Assembly (NCBI GenBank): GCA_907165135.1
Contig: OU015566.1
Location: forward strand, 4,962,501-5,026,500
DNA length: 64,000 bases
From: Oikopleura dioica
Lineage: Eukaryota > Chordata > Appendicularia > Copelata > Oikopleuridae
Direction: 5' to 3'
Positions 43,598 through 53,940 of the stretch are shown here, one piece after another. The notes beneath the pieces are model-generated. The model was not told the origin of the DNA. It ran no database searches and saw only the letters and a list, made by a program, of their open reading frames with translations. Each line of letters starts with the position of its first letter. Position 1 is the stretch's first letter. The position numbers and the translations under genes were made by a program.

Positions 43598-44238
43598 ATG
43601 AAAAATTTCGTCAAAATTTTTGTCTTCGTTTCAGTTTTAGATGCTCAGAAAGCGAGAAATTGTGAGTGCACAGCGGGAATATTGAGAAACGAAGATGGAT
43701 TGTTGAATTGCGTCTGCTCTAAAGAGATCATTTGGGTTTGAAAAACGGCGATAAATGGGATTAAAGGGGTGTTATAGAATGTAAAAGAGAAGTTCCCGGA
43801 CTGGTTTTTGCACATTGTGGACAAGACTAACAGAGATTTTCAAACGAAATGCTCCAGAAAGGTACAAAAAAGTGTTTTCTTCTTTATCAATTTTTTGAGA
43901 ATCTCGTTGATCACGCAAAAAAGACGAATATCACCGTTTTCGACTTCTTCAACAAAGACGCCACTGTCTTTCAAGGACTGCGCTCCGATTTCTGGCAAAT
44001 AACGGACATCTTCGAAAGCAAAAGCTGGAGCATCGAAAATGAAGATTTCGAGGAAGAAGGCACTCCTGAAACTCATGTTCTTCTTTTCGAAAACAGGTTT
44101 GTTCGTTTTTTTATTGAAATGATTGAGTATTTTTGATTTAGCTTTTTTGACGACAAAAATCGAGAAAACATCACGATCAATTCAGCTTTTCTGCCGACAA
44201 AGGATTCTGACAAGATTTTTCTGTCATATTTGACCTAA
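43598..44238 (+). CDS. secreted protein of unknown family
   Basis: Four exons give about 165 residues. The signal peptide is MKNFVKIFVFVSVLDAQ. A short Cys segment follows (NCECTAGILRNEDG, LNCVCSKEI), then a mixed soluble domain (KFPDWFLHIVDKTNRDF, ITVFDFFNKDATVFQGL, SDFWQITDIFESKSW) ending IFLSYLT. Introns of about 50-60 nt keep phase. It is followed 170 nt later by a CUB-domain gene on the same strand and may be co-regulated. No homologue is recognised. The alternating hydrophobic pattern suggests a beta-rich extracellular domain. Confidence 0.6.
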
Positions 44239-44409
44239 TAAAGAATCCCCTTCATCATCACTTTCTTAAAAAAATGGTTGAAAAAGGGGACGTGGCTCAA
44301 GTCCCCAAGAAAATTCCATCCGGGGCGGCAAAGAGTTGACACGAGTTTTCAAGCAAAATTGACACCCGCAACTGTCGCTAGAATAAATTTTCGATCGAAA
44401 AAAAGAAGA

Positions 44410-45453
44410 ATGAAGCTTTTTTATTTTTTGCCAATTTCGGCCCTCGCCGGGCATGAGCGAGAATTCGATTGAACTTGCGGCGGAGAGATTTCCTCAGATA
44501 CAGTCATTACTTCTCCTGATTTCGATACGGAGCCCTGGCACTACAAAAATCACAACTGCACTTGGAAAGTCGACTTTGGAGAAGGCGTTGACGGCTTTGT
44601 CATTGTTCCGAAGCATTTTCAACTGGAAGATACGGGGTCGAGCTGCGCGGATTATGTTGAGATTAAAAATGATCAAATGCATCTTTCAATCTGCGGCGGA
44701 ATTTTGGACGATACGGACTACGCGGCTTTCGCGTCTTCTTCTAACTCTTCCTACTCTTCTTCTTCTTCAAGCGAATATCCTGACTACACAGGAGCCTCAT
44801 CTTCCGACTTCTGGGATCGTAGAAAACGACGAAGTGGCGATTTTGAGGGAGAAGTTCAGCATCGAGGATTCGAAGAGCCTCTCTGGGTTCCTGGTTCTCA
44901 AGCGACAATTACGTTCATCAGCGACGAGCACAGAGAATTCAGGGGCTTTGAATTTGAAATTACGGCCAATAAAATGAACGTTATTCAGAATCAAGCAGAG
45001 GTAGGAAAAAAGCCATTAAATTTTTCGAAGAAATATGTTTTTTCCCTGATCATTTATTTTCATGTTTTCAGAAAATCTTCTCCGCGCTGTCGGATGATCT
45101 CAAATGGAAAGATCGTTTCGTCAACCGGCTGACGAAAATCCTCACTTTGGCCAACAGTTCTTACACAGGAGAAAAATGCGCCGAAGAAAATGGCTTTGAA
45201 AATGAAATTCCAAGCGACCTCATTTTCGACGCGGAAGACACGTGTCCTCTAAATGACCAGGTGAACCAAGCGCTGAATTCATTTGCCAAAAGGAACGAGT
45301 TTTCAATTTTTGATCGATTTCTAATATAATGACAGAAAAGTAAAACTCGGGTGAAAAGTTGGGCTTGCCAAGGAAGCGGAAAAGTCTACAAGCAGATCAT
45401 CAATAAAGCCGCGAAAATCAAAACATTTTTCGACAGAAAATTCAACTGCTAAA
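44410..45453 (+). CDS. secreted CUB-domain protein with an in-frame TGA after the leader
   Basis: The leader MKLFYFLPISALAG is followed by HEREFD, TGA, then directly in the same frame a CUB domain: TCGGEISSDTVITSPDF, WHYKNHNCTWKVDF, CADYVEIKND, SICGGILDD. A Ser-rich insert and a furin-like site (DRRKRRSG) interrupt the CUB, which resumes with ATITFISDEHREFRGFEFEI. The later exons are helical with four Cys (EKCAEENGFE, DTCPLNDQVN, WACQGSG, KFNC). CUB domains mediate extracellular protein binding. The stop at 44470-44472 cannot be removed by any visible splice. A nonsense variant, sequencing error or read-through are alternatives. The last intron fits only as GA|GTTTTC...AAAAG|T. Confidence 0.65.
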
Positions 45454-46299
45454 AATTTACTCGCGAAAATAATAAACTCAATTTTTCGAACCCGTTTTCT
45501 TTTTGGCTTTTCCGCTCAGTTCTTATTCGGAATATTGGATTATGGTCGTTTTTCTGGTTTTTCTGCAGTCTTCAATCCTTTCAAGTAAAAAATCGACCCA
45601 GAAATTGACCTGAAATGGCCCCATTTCAACCTTGAAAAAGAATCAACTGGATCATCAACAAACCATGACTTGATAGTGACGCAACTGCCCCTGAGGGAAA
45701 ACTTTTTTTTGCAAAAAAAAATTCCCACTAAAAGCAATTTTCGCGACCAAAAATCAGGCCACACTGTTGTTCAGAGATTGACTGAATTTATTTCGAAAAA
45801 AGAAGAGAAGAAAAATCAAGGTAAATTTGCTAAAAATCCATTTTTTTATTTGATAATAAAAGTAGTTAATATAAGGACCGTATTCTTTTGCATTTTCAAG
45901 CTCTCTGATTGGCTGCTGGATGCTTAGGAATGTGGCTCTGGAAATTCAAATTGCAGACTGGCGCCTTTTTGCAGACAAGTACGTGATCACGTAGGTTGAT
46001 TATATAATGTTTATTACAGGTAAATAGACAGTGAGTCATACTTTACAATGAATAACAATTTTTATAGTAAACATTCAAATAAAACTTCTTGAGCTGCGAA
46101 AAGAGCGAATTCGATTCCGGCTAAAATGGGCTCGTCTTGTGAAAACCATAAATTTGTTTCAAATGTGCTACTCTTTTTAAACAATAAAAATTAATAAATT
46201 GATTAAATGAATAGCCTTATTTATCCTATTATGGAAATTGTCGATCAGCTCATAATCTATTGTTAATTAAAAATTTCCAATTAAAGCCGCAATCGATTT
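45454..46299. other. AT-rich intergenic region
   Basis: No supported exon on either strand; poly-A/T tracts and short frames only. Confidence 0.3.
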
Positions 46300-46648
46300 C
46301 TATAGAGCAGAGTGATTCGCAGGAGTTTTTGCAGGTTTGATGATTTCTTCATTCTCGCTTTTTCGCTTGTTTGATGGCCTTTCTGTCGGAGAGATGATTT
46401 TCAATGGCTGTGCTTCCCATTGTTTCCATAGTTCTTGTAGATTCTGGCACTTTAATAGAAAAAATTATTACGAATCATAAAATAATGAGTTGACTTACCA
46501 TTTGTTTTGACTTTCTCAGAGAAATTCTTTCTCTAAGTTTTTCTTCAAAAATCCTGTCACTCATTTGAATTCTAATAATAGACTGACCAAGCAGGAGTCC
46601 AAGGTCTTTCTTATCAGCAAAAGGTGTGAAGTGCGCATCGTGATGCAT
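46300..46648 (-). CDS. small helical charged protein, unknown
   Basis: Two minus-strand exons separated by a 50-nt intron (GTAAGT...TTAAAG) give about 99 residues from MHHDAHFTPFADKKD. The first exon is helical and charged (MSDRIFEEKLRERISLRKS), and the second has LQELWKQWEAQPLKI and a basic Lys/Arg patch (ERPSNKRKSENEE). The frame is also open upstream of this ATG for about 25 codons, so an earlier start or exon is possible. There is no TM or domain. It is too fragmented to stand out as a long ORF but has consistent phase and splice sites. Confidence 0.45.
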
Positions 46649-48612
46649 CCGTGGGTACTTGACGGCGGGTGACGGCGGCTGGAGTGTCTGCAGGCGCTCG
46701 CAAGACTGTCTGGTGTCGCTTTTTCAGCCTAATTTATAAGTTCAGTCTGAATGGCAAATTGTCAAATATCTAAAATGTTGAAATAATCAGATGAGGCTAG
46801 AAGAAAAAACAAATGAATCAGGAAAAAAGAAATTCAGTAAAATGATCATAAGTAAGTACTATTTGGTTCAGATTGATTACGTTATCATTCTTTAGTCCTA
46901 AATCTTTGGTAAAATTTCTGAACAGTAAAGGCACTTGGCTAACAAGGTAATTTCAATCAATAAATACTGTTCAAATATTCAGTTTTTAGCGTTATATAAG
47001 CAAACGAAATGAAGCGAAATAATATCGAAGCGTATCTTCAATAAAAGCTAATCATGTTCCCATTAATCTAACAAAATGAAGCAAAATCATAACGAATCAT
47101 ATCCGTGTTGTCGAAAATTAATTTCAGTGAAGGTCTTTTTCTACTATTAAATGTTTCAAAAATCGCTGACATTATCGATGGTCATTGTATCGTTAAAACT
47201 CATAATCACATCTTCTACTGAACATTCCTTAGTGTTTTTAAATGTTGACAGAATATTATTTAAATCGATGTTGCGCGTTGCTACCTTTAAATGAAAAAAC
47301 ATAATACTTTATCATAATTCCAAGGGTAATTGAAAATTATAATATGAAACTATATATTCTCTAGTATGTGTCTTAAGGTTACGCATAAAATGTATTCAAA
47401 ATAGCAATAAAAGTTTTGATGAAATAGTTGTCTTCTATAAAATGTAATCAAAAATGTTTTCACGCTTATGCTGATGAATGTTTCTATCAATTAATTAAAA
47501 TGTTACTTTTATTTTTCTTTTGCTTTTTGATTTTCATTCTCTATTATTATAAAATGATTCAACAGTGAAAATCAAGGGATCAAAAAAGTGAATTCGAAAA
47601 TCTGTAAAATGAATACATTATTATCTCTAGAAATTATAACAGTTTTCAAAGCTATGAAATGACAGCTTGATTTTCTCAGTCTGTGTCTAATTTACGTTGT
47701 CAATCTTTGGATACAATCTTTCGCAATCAAATTATAGAATGTGACGAAACGTCGGGCCAATTGTCGACCTTTTGACGTTTCAAAATGGTTCGACTTTTAA
47801 TGTAACTATTTTTTGGGTAATGATTTGATATTTAACCATTATAGCGCTTAACCTACTGCCTCAACAATAAAATGAAAGTATCAATAATGTCTAACGAAGC
47901 AAGAAATTTTTCGCCAATGTTTCAAGGTGAGCTTAACGTCTGTTTTCTTTTCAATCAACTTTTTGTTTTAGCCAATTATTAAAAGAAAAAAAGATTTAAA
48001 TGGTAACTACCTTCGGATGATGAAAAAAACGAATGGTTTTAGTGTGTTTGTATAAAATGAATTCAATAAGATTAGCTTTTGTTAGAACGCTCCAATTGTG
48101 GTAATTTTTTTTTTGTCTTTTCTAGTGTAACTTTTCTTTTAAGCGTTAAAATGCAACAAGATGGAAAATCAAGGATAAGCATAAAAGATAGTAATAGATT
48201 ACAATTCTTTTATGAAGACTAAAATGTTTTTAGGAAAAAAAATTGAAGACAACAACGAACAAATGGCCTGCTCAATGTGAAAAAGCGCTTTCAATAAAGT
48301 CTTTTACTGTTCTTTTGAATATCTTCTTAAAATGGTGCTATGTAAATTTTACTTGTGATATAATGAAAGATACGTTTTACTCTGAAGATTAATTTCCATT
48401 TGAATAAATATGATTTTGATTTATAAAAAAGGTGTTTTTATTGTGTACGCATCTCTAGAATAGTCGCAGGAAAATGCTGTTATTTCGAATTCGGTTGTTT
48501 TCAAAGTTGAGTCGAGCAAAAGTTTCTAGAATAAGTTGATGCATTAGCTGGTATTTGCAGCTAGTGCTCATTCTTCAAAAAAGGTTTTTTTGGAAGGTTG
48601 TAGCTGGCTCCA
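46649..48612. other. long AT-rich non-coding stretch before the unknown gene cluster
   Basis: About 2 kb with no exon chain on either strand. Repeated short phrases AAATGAAGC(A/G)AAA occur near 47000-47100. No tRNA, hairpin array or long repeat was recognised. It separates ordinary single genes from the unusual + strand cluster. Confidence 0.35.
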
Positions 48613-49912
48613 ATGCTCAAGTTTTCTACATCAAAGGTAATTTTCACCGATAAAGTATATGTTAGGATTAATTTGGTATAAAAAATAATTGAAAATTTAA
48701 AATTTTTTTTTTCCAAGGCGTCCAAACCCCAACAAGTCCCATTGCTTCCCGTTAATGGAGAAGTATACGTTCGTTCTTCTGGTAAGTTTATTTGTACAAT
48801 TATTAATTTTAAACTTTTACTGAAGAAGACCATCTGGAGCTTTTGCCCATGAACGAAAGAGCGGTCGACGTTGCTCTCGAACCTCAAGAGGGAGGCGGCG
48901 AAGTGCCTTCTCTCGAATCTGTGCCTCCGGCTGGCACTGTGGAAGAATGGGCTACGATGGAGGATGAGACCGAGGGTCCGATTCGCATCCTCACTCAAGC
49001 GCCAAATGCGGGAGAGGAAGCATCCACGATTGATATCGATGCTGCCGACGTTGCTGCCGACGGCGTCGCTGCTGTGGACGATGGCTCTACTCTCCCCGTT
49101 CCCAATTTTGATGATTTCGTCGATGCTGCCGAGCGATTTCATCGATCTCGAGTTGAGGAAGTTAGCAACGTCCTCAATTCTACGAGAAACAAGCTGTTAC
49201 TCACCCCAGGTCTTGCCGAATCAACACGAGAGTGGTTGGAAAAAGTGGATGACTTGGCTATCAACCAGGCTCTCCAGAACAGCCCTGTTTCCGGTCTCAC
49301 GCAGGCGCAGGAAAACAACGCCACCCAGCGACTACCTCTCAAACGTGCTCGTCCAACCACCGCGGATGCTGCCGCCGAGCCCACCGCCGAGCCCACCGCT
49401 GCTGCTCAACTCTTCCCGAAGCGTCCACGTGCAGGCCAAATCATGTACCATGGCGTTTCGTATCCACTCGAAAGGGTTGATCGAATCCAGAACAAGGGTA
49501 GCGATAAACAAGCCACCCTTTTCGGATTTGGCAAAAATCCAAACACTTTGTCGGTCTGCCCAACTGGCAATTCTTTCTTTACAAAGGAGAAATTGGGCAA
49601 AGACAAGTACGTCAAAGGTAATTTTATTTCATATTTTAAGTATCAAAAATAAAATAAATTCTAGTGCCCGATGCACGCAAGTCTACACGAGCTAAGGCCC
49701 CTCTTCTCGAAAACTTGGCTCAAATCAAGAACCACTTCATTGAGAGAGACGCGCAGTGCACCGACTTTGTCGCTGAATTGCTCAGCGGCAATCTAGCCGT
49801 CTTAGTAGAGACGCCCTTTACGAACCTCCTTTTTGGAGATATCAGTGGATTTATTCAATCGACCTCAGGATGTCATCCAGCTACACCACCACCACCACCA
49901 AAAGACGAGTGA
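48613..49912 (+). CDS. cluster gene 1: acidic/Ala-rich protein, unknown
   Basis: Four exons (48613-48636, 48718-48781, 48826-49617, 49665-49912) sum to 376 codons with consistent phase. The protein starts MLKFSTSKASKPQQVPLLP. The N-terminal half is acidic (EDETEGPIRILTQAP, TIDIDAADVAADGVAAVDDG). A helical part follows (FVDAAERFHRSRVEEVSNVL), then basic NLS-like pieces (LKRARPTT, FPKRPRAG) around an Ala/Thr/Glu-Pro repeat. The C-terminal domain is more globular (NLAQIKNHFIERDAQCTDFV, LFGDISGFIQST) and ends in a Pro run. A nuclear location is inferred from the basic motifs. No family was recognised. The GC-rich exons contrast with the 45-83 nt AT-rich introns. Confidence 0.7.
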
Positions 49913-50497
49913 AGAATAAACTTACTCCATTCCGCCCAAGATGAAATGATGATTCTTGACGGGCGAAGAGCACACAAATTTACTCTTTCTGCGTTTCTTT
50001 CTGTGCTAGAATATAATTTAATTTTTTAAAAACCATTTAAATTTTGAATGTCTTTTCAGACATTCAAAATAAAGCGTTTGTTTTCTTTTGTTTGCTTGCG
50101 TTACTTCTAGAAATTCACTTTTTCAAATCAGCGAGGAGAAAAGACGCCGCCGAGATTTCGAGCGAGTTCATTTCCAGATTTCGCATTTTCCGTCATTGGA
50201 GTGGTCAGAATTTAAAAATCACTGCTAATTGGCTAATACCTTTTTCGTAGAGAATTTGAATGTAGAGAAAATGCTGTGTAACTATTATTCGACCACCACC
50301 ATTGACACCGGATGATTTTCTGCGCAAATTTATCACTGATTAGGTTTCGAAATACTTCTCAGCTACCGTATGTTTTTAATGATAACCCTCTTGTTGGACA
50401 ATAACATACACTTGTTATCTTACACTTGTTTCTCACAGGGGTTAATTTATAGATTCTCGCTAAGTAATATCTCCTGCGCCTCTCCATCATCCGCAAG
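49913..50497. other. intergenic between cluster genes 1 and 2
   Basis: AT-rich, with AATAAA-like signals near 49915 and 50069 (AAATAAAGCG). A small dyad CTTTTCAGACATTCAAAATAAAG follows the gene 1 end. No exon is supported. Confidence 0.35.
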
Positions 50498-52257
50498 ATG
50501 TCAGATGAACCGTTGCGCATAAATGTGCGTTTGAATTTGAGAGAAATGCCAGACCTCGGTCGTATTTTTCAAAGACAGCCGCATCAAATTCGGGCTTTTC
50601 GACGAGGCATTCGACATCTACGACGGCGACAGGTTCTTGTTAGACTTACTCGACGTTACCTCGACGGTTTGGTAGAGAAGCTCAATCGTTTCATCATGTA
50701 AGTACCTGGCGAGATTAGTTCCATTTTATTTCCTATAAATCAAGGGAACAACAGCTCAATGAGGGACGATTTCGCATCGACAATTTCGAGTTGGAAGGCG
50801 CGAATAGCCAACAACAGCGTACTCTCTCACTCAGCACTCGAAATTGGCGATTCTATTCTGCAAAGGTTTAAAATTTGTTTCATAATGTTAATTTTTAAAA
50901 AAAAATTTCAGAAGAGCTTCAAAGCCATTCTCAAGATGATTGTTGTTCTTTTGCTTGGAGTTTTGATCGGCGGTTTGATGCTTGGCGGTGTAGCAGTCTA
51001 CTTGTGCCGACAAGGTCAAGAAATCGGTGAGAACTTGGCTTGCAAGCTTGACTTCAACGCGGCTATTTTTGGAACTTCTTCTCAAGCCGACGATATTGCC
51101 TTTGTCGATGAGCGTTCTTTTACAAATATTACGGCTTTGGATGAAGAGGAGCTACGTCGTTTCCGCCGTGATGTCGATTACGGTAATCTTTTGTTTTTTA
51201 TAAAAAAAGTAAAAAAAATTTTAGCTCTTGTTCCAGCGGACGATTCAAGCGATCTCTCGATGGACGAGTTCTACGATCTTATCGTGGACACATATGTCGA
51301 AGAAGATTCAAGCGACGAGATGGGTAATAATGAAATCATGAATAAAGATTTTTAATGAATTTTAAAGTCATTACCACCACTGCTCCCATTGTGGAGATTT
51401 TGTCTGATGACTTTGACGTTGAAGGCAGTGGCGATGAGGGATCATCCGACATTCAGCAGCCTCCTGTGACTTCTTTGGCGACCGCGACCACGACCGTGAC
51501 CACGACCGCGACAACGACCGTCACCACTACTACGTCCAAGACCACGACCACACCTTTCTTGGCTACTACGGCTAAGACTACAGCAATGTCTACTCGTGAC
51601 ACCTTTGCCGTCGATTTTGAAGTCGTTGCTGATGATACCGTCGCCACCGCCGCCGCCGCCGCCGCCGCCGCCACCGGTGTCGAAGGATCAGGTAAAATGT
51701 TAATTCGGAAAAAATGTAAACGCTTGTCATCAAGGTTCCGGCGACAGCGGCGAAATTGACATCGATTTGGTCGACGATTTTGCTTCAAACTCGGCAGCAA
51801 AGAATCACGGTATTATCACATATATAAGTGTCTCGCTTGCCACTGTAATTGGCTACTATTTTGCGCTCGCTTTGCTCAAAGCAGGTAAAAAACGCTGTGA
51901 TTTATCATTTGCTAATTTTTGGGCGCATTCTGTAGCGCAGCTTGCTTGGGATAAACATCGTCGATGCTTCTTCATTCCAGCAGCCTCCTCATTTGATTCC
52001 TCATTCGATGATATGTGCTCTTCTTCTGGGGATGAAATTGTCTCTCTTCATCACCGCCGTCGCCGGGGCTATTTTCAGTCTCCAATTTTAGAAGACGACG
52101 AGGAGGAGGAGCAGGAAGATCTCATTTACGACTACGAGCCAATGGTGGCTCGCAACGTCAAGAATGCAAGTAAGTTTTTTACGTCAAAAAAACGCCCTTT
52201 TTCATACTTTTTTAAGATCCTACTGAGCGCTACAAATACTACAGCAATCTCGTCTAA
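50498..52257 (+). CDS. cluster gene 2: two-TM membrane protein with Thr-rich loop
   Basis: Eight exons sum to 480 codons without any frame problem; introns are 43-51 nt. The N-terminal region is Arg-rich (RAFRRGIRHLRRRQVLVRL). TM1 is about residues 116-139 (MIVVLLLGVLIGGLMLGGVA). The loop is acidic with a Thr/Ala-rich mucin-like block (TTTVTTTATTTVTTTT, poly-Ala). TM2 is ISVSLATVIGYYFALALL. The tail is acidic with YDYEPM and ends RYKYYSNLV. The topology suggests a glycosylated extracellular loop between two helices with basic and acidic cytosolic ends. There is no signal peptide. No homologue is recognised. Triplet runs GCC and ACG make it prone to length change. Confidence 0.7.
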
Positions 52258-52491
52258 GTCTCCACCGATTCGGCGTCATCATTTTATCGACAAAAGTTGA
52301 TACAATTTATTGAAAAAAAATCTTTTCTCTCAACCTTACTAACCCAAATTACTGCTAATTTTAATTGCTCTATCCCTTTTCCTCAAGTGTTTACTAACAA
52401 CCTTCTTTGTGGTTCTAAACTGTTCCGCTCAATGACCTTCTCGTCTTATCAACAATCGATTATTTTTTTTAACTTAAGACAAGTGGTTGAT

Positions 52492-53259
52492 ATGTCTTCC
52501 GATCGTCCTCCATCTGCCGCGCCGTACGGTACTGCTCCTTCGCATGCTGATGCCGAGTCCGTCATCACCACTTCACGAGAGAATGGATTTGAAGTCGCAC
52601 TCGAGCGCCAGGAAGAGCGCCAGTACAACTCTCAGCAGTCAAATCGTCAGCAGAAAACTACAACCAAGAAAAAGAAAAACAAGTAATTACTTTTTTTTCA
52701 GCACAGATTCTTACAGTTAAATTTAAGACTGGTTCTTGGTTTCAAGATTGCCAAGAACATTTGCAAAGTGGCCAAGCGATCGAGACGAAGTAACGCATGT
52801 AAGAGATTTTCAATGCAGTAGCATTTTCTTATTTCTCTATTCAGATCATTCTACCACCAGCACGACGACTGTCGCTAAAAAGTCGAAATTTCGACTGATT
52901 TACGAAAGTGCCAAGAAGGCAGTGAAGAGTAAGTCATTTTTCGTGATGTTTTTGCTAATTGTTATTTTGTAGCAGTGCGGCATTCCAATCCTCGTCTTGT
53001 GAGCACTTTAGCTCTTGGAGATCTTGAAGCTACAGTTTCTTTGGCTTCACGTGGCAACTCTCGAGCCGCCATTGTAGAAGCTACTCGACCTACGTTCCCA
53101 CTTCCCGCAATGGCTCAAGAACAAGCGCGACTCGCTTTACCTGCCACCGTGGATGCTGCCGAGCCGACTGCTCCCGATTTTCAACGGTTCGAGCGTGTGC
53201 CTGCTCACATTGCCTTTCAGCGCGTGATTGAGCAACTTCAAGAGCGAAATTCGCGTTAA
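52492..53259 (+). CDS. cluster gene 3: basic soluble protein, unknown
   Basis: Starts MSSDRPPSAAPYGTAPSH. The PYGT is encoded by a CCGTACGG palindrome. Three downstream exons follow: KKKKNK linked to VLGFKIAKNICKVAKRSRRS, then TTVAKKSKFRLIYESAKKA, then a longer exon with ALGDLEATVSLASRGNSRAA, VEATRPTFPLPAMAQEQARL and an end FQRVIEQLQERNSR. Introns are 45-47 nt and phases agree. The basic middle suggests nucleic-acid or membrane binding, without a recognised fold. An acceptor-like AG lies just upstream of the ATG, which would suit trans-splicing. Confidence 0.6.
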
Positions 53260-53532
53260 AAAATTCTCACTGCCACCAACCACCATTTTTAGGTCCATCT
53301 TTAGGTTTTTTACTAATTGAAAATTTAACTGTCATCCTGTCTGCCACTCACTCACATTCGCTCATGTTTGATCAATCCCTTTTACTCGCCCACCACCACC
53401 ACCGCCGCGCGAAAAGAGTTTTATTTATCCAGGATCTAAACTTCTTTTTGTGCATCAGCTCATTCACTGTCATCATTATCGTTTTGGACCACTAAATACT
53501 TATCAAAACTTTTTTAATTTTTTCTACTTTTA

Positions 53533-53908
53533 GGCTGATTGAGGAGCTCGATATTGTGATTGCCATAGAGGAGAATATTGTGCGGAGATCAAACGGCCTT
53601 CCAATGATGGTAATATAAAAAAAACTCGGGCTTTTTGGGTTAATTTTCATCTAGATCACGAGCGGTCCAATGTGCATGGCTCAAGTTCGAAAGACAATGT
53701 ACAACACAGGTAAAAACTTTTGTAAAAATAATGTTTCAACGTTTTTTATTCAGATCATTTGAGCAAGTACACCAAAAAGCGGCAAAGAGACGAAGACGAT
53801 TATCCCGATTTAACAGAGCTTTGGGATGAGAAAAAGTGTCGTTTTGCTGACCCGAGTTTAATCTATACTTCTGCTGTTGCTGCTCGACGTCAATTTTGCT
53901 GTTTTTGA
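53533..53908 (+). CDS. cluster gene 4: short protein, 5' end unresolved
   Basis: Three exons starting at an acceptor (CTTTTAG): LIEELDIVIAIEENIVRRSN, then ITSGPMCMAQVRKTMYNT, then HLSKYTKKRQRDEDDYPDLT and SLIYTSAVAARRQFCCF before TGA. Internal introns of 45-50 nt keep phase. I could not place the start exon: a candidate upstream (MFDQSLLLAHHHHRRAKR near 53366) does not join in frame with canonical sites. Function unknown. Confidence 0.45.
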
Positions 53909-53940
53909 TTGCTGTTTCAATTCCTTTTTTTCAGAAAAAA

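Noticed and set aside
49139-49396. Minus-strand frame opposite cluster gene 1
   Set aside because: Codon-shadow of a well-supported + strand exon.
51453-51800. Minus-strand Val/Ala-rich frame
   Set aside because: Shadow of the Thr/Ala triplet arrays of cluster gene 2, whose exons join in phase on the + strand.
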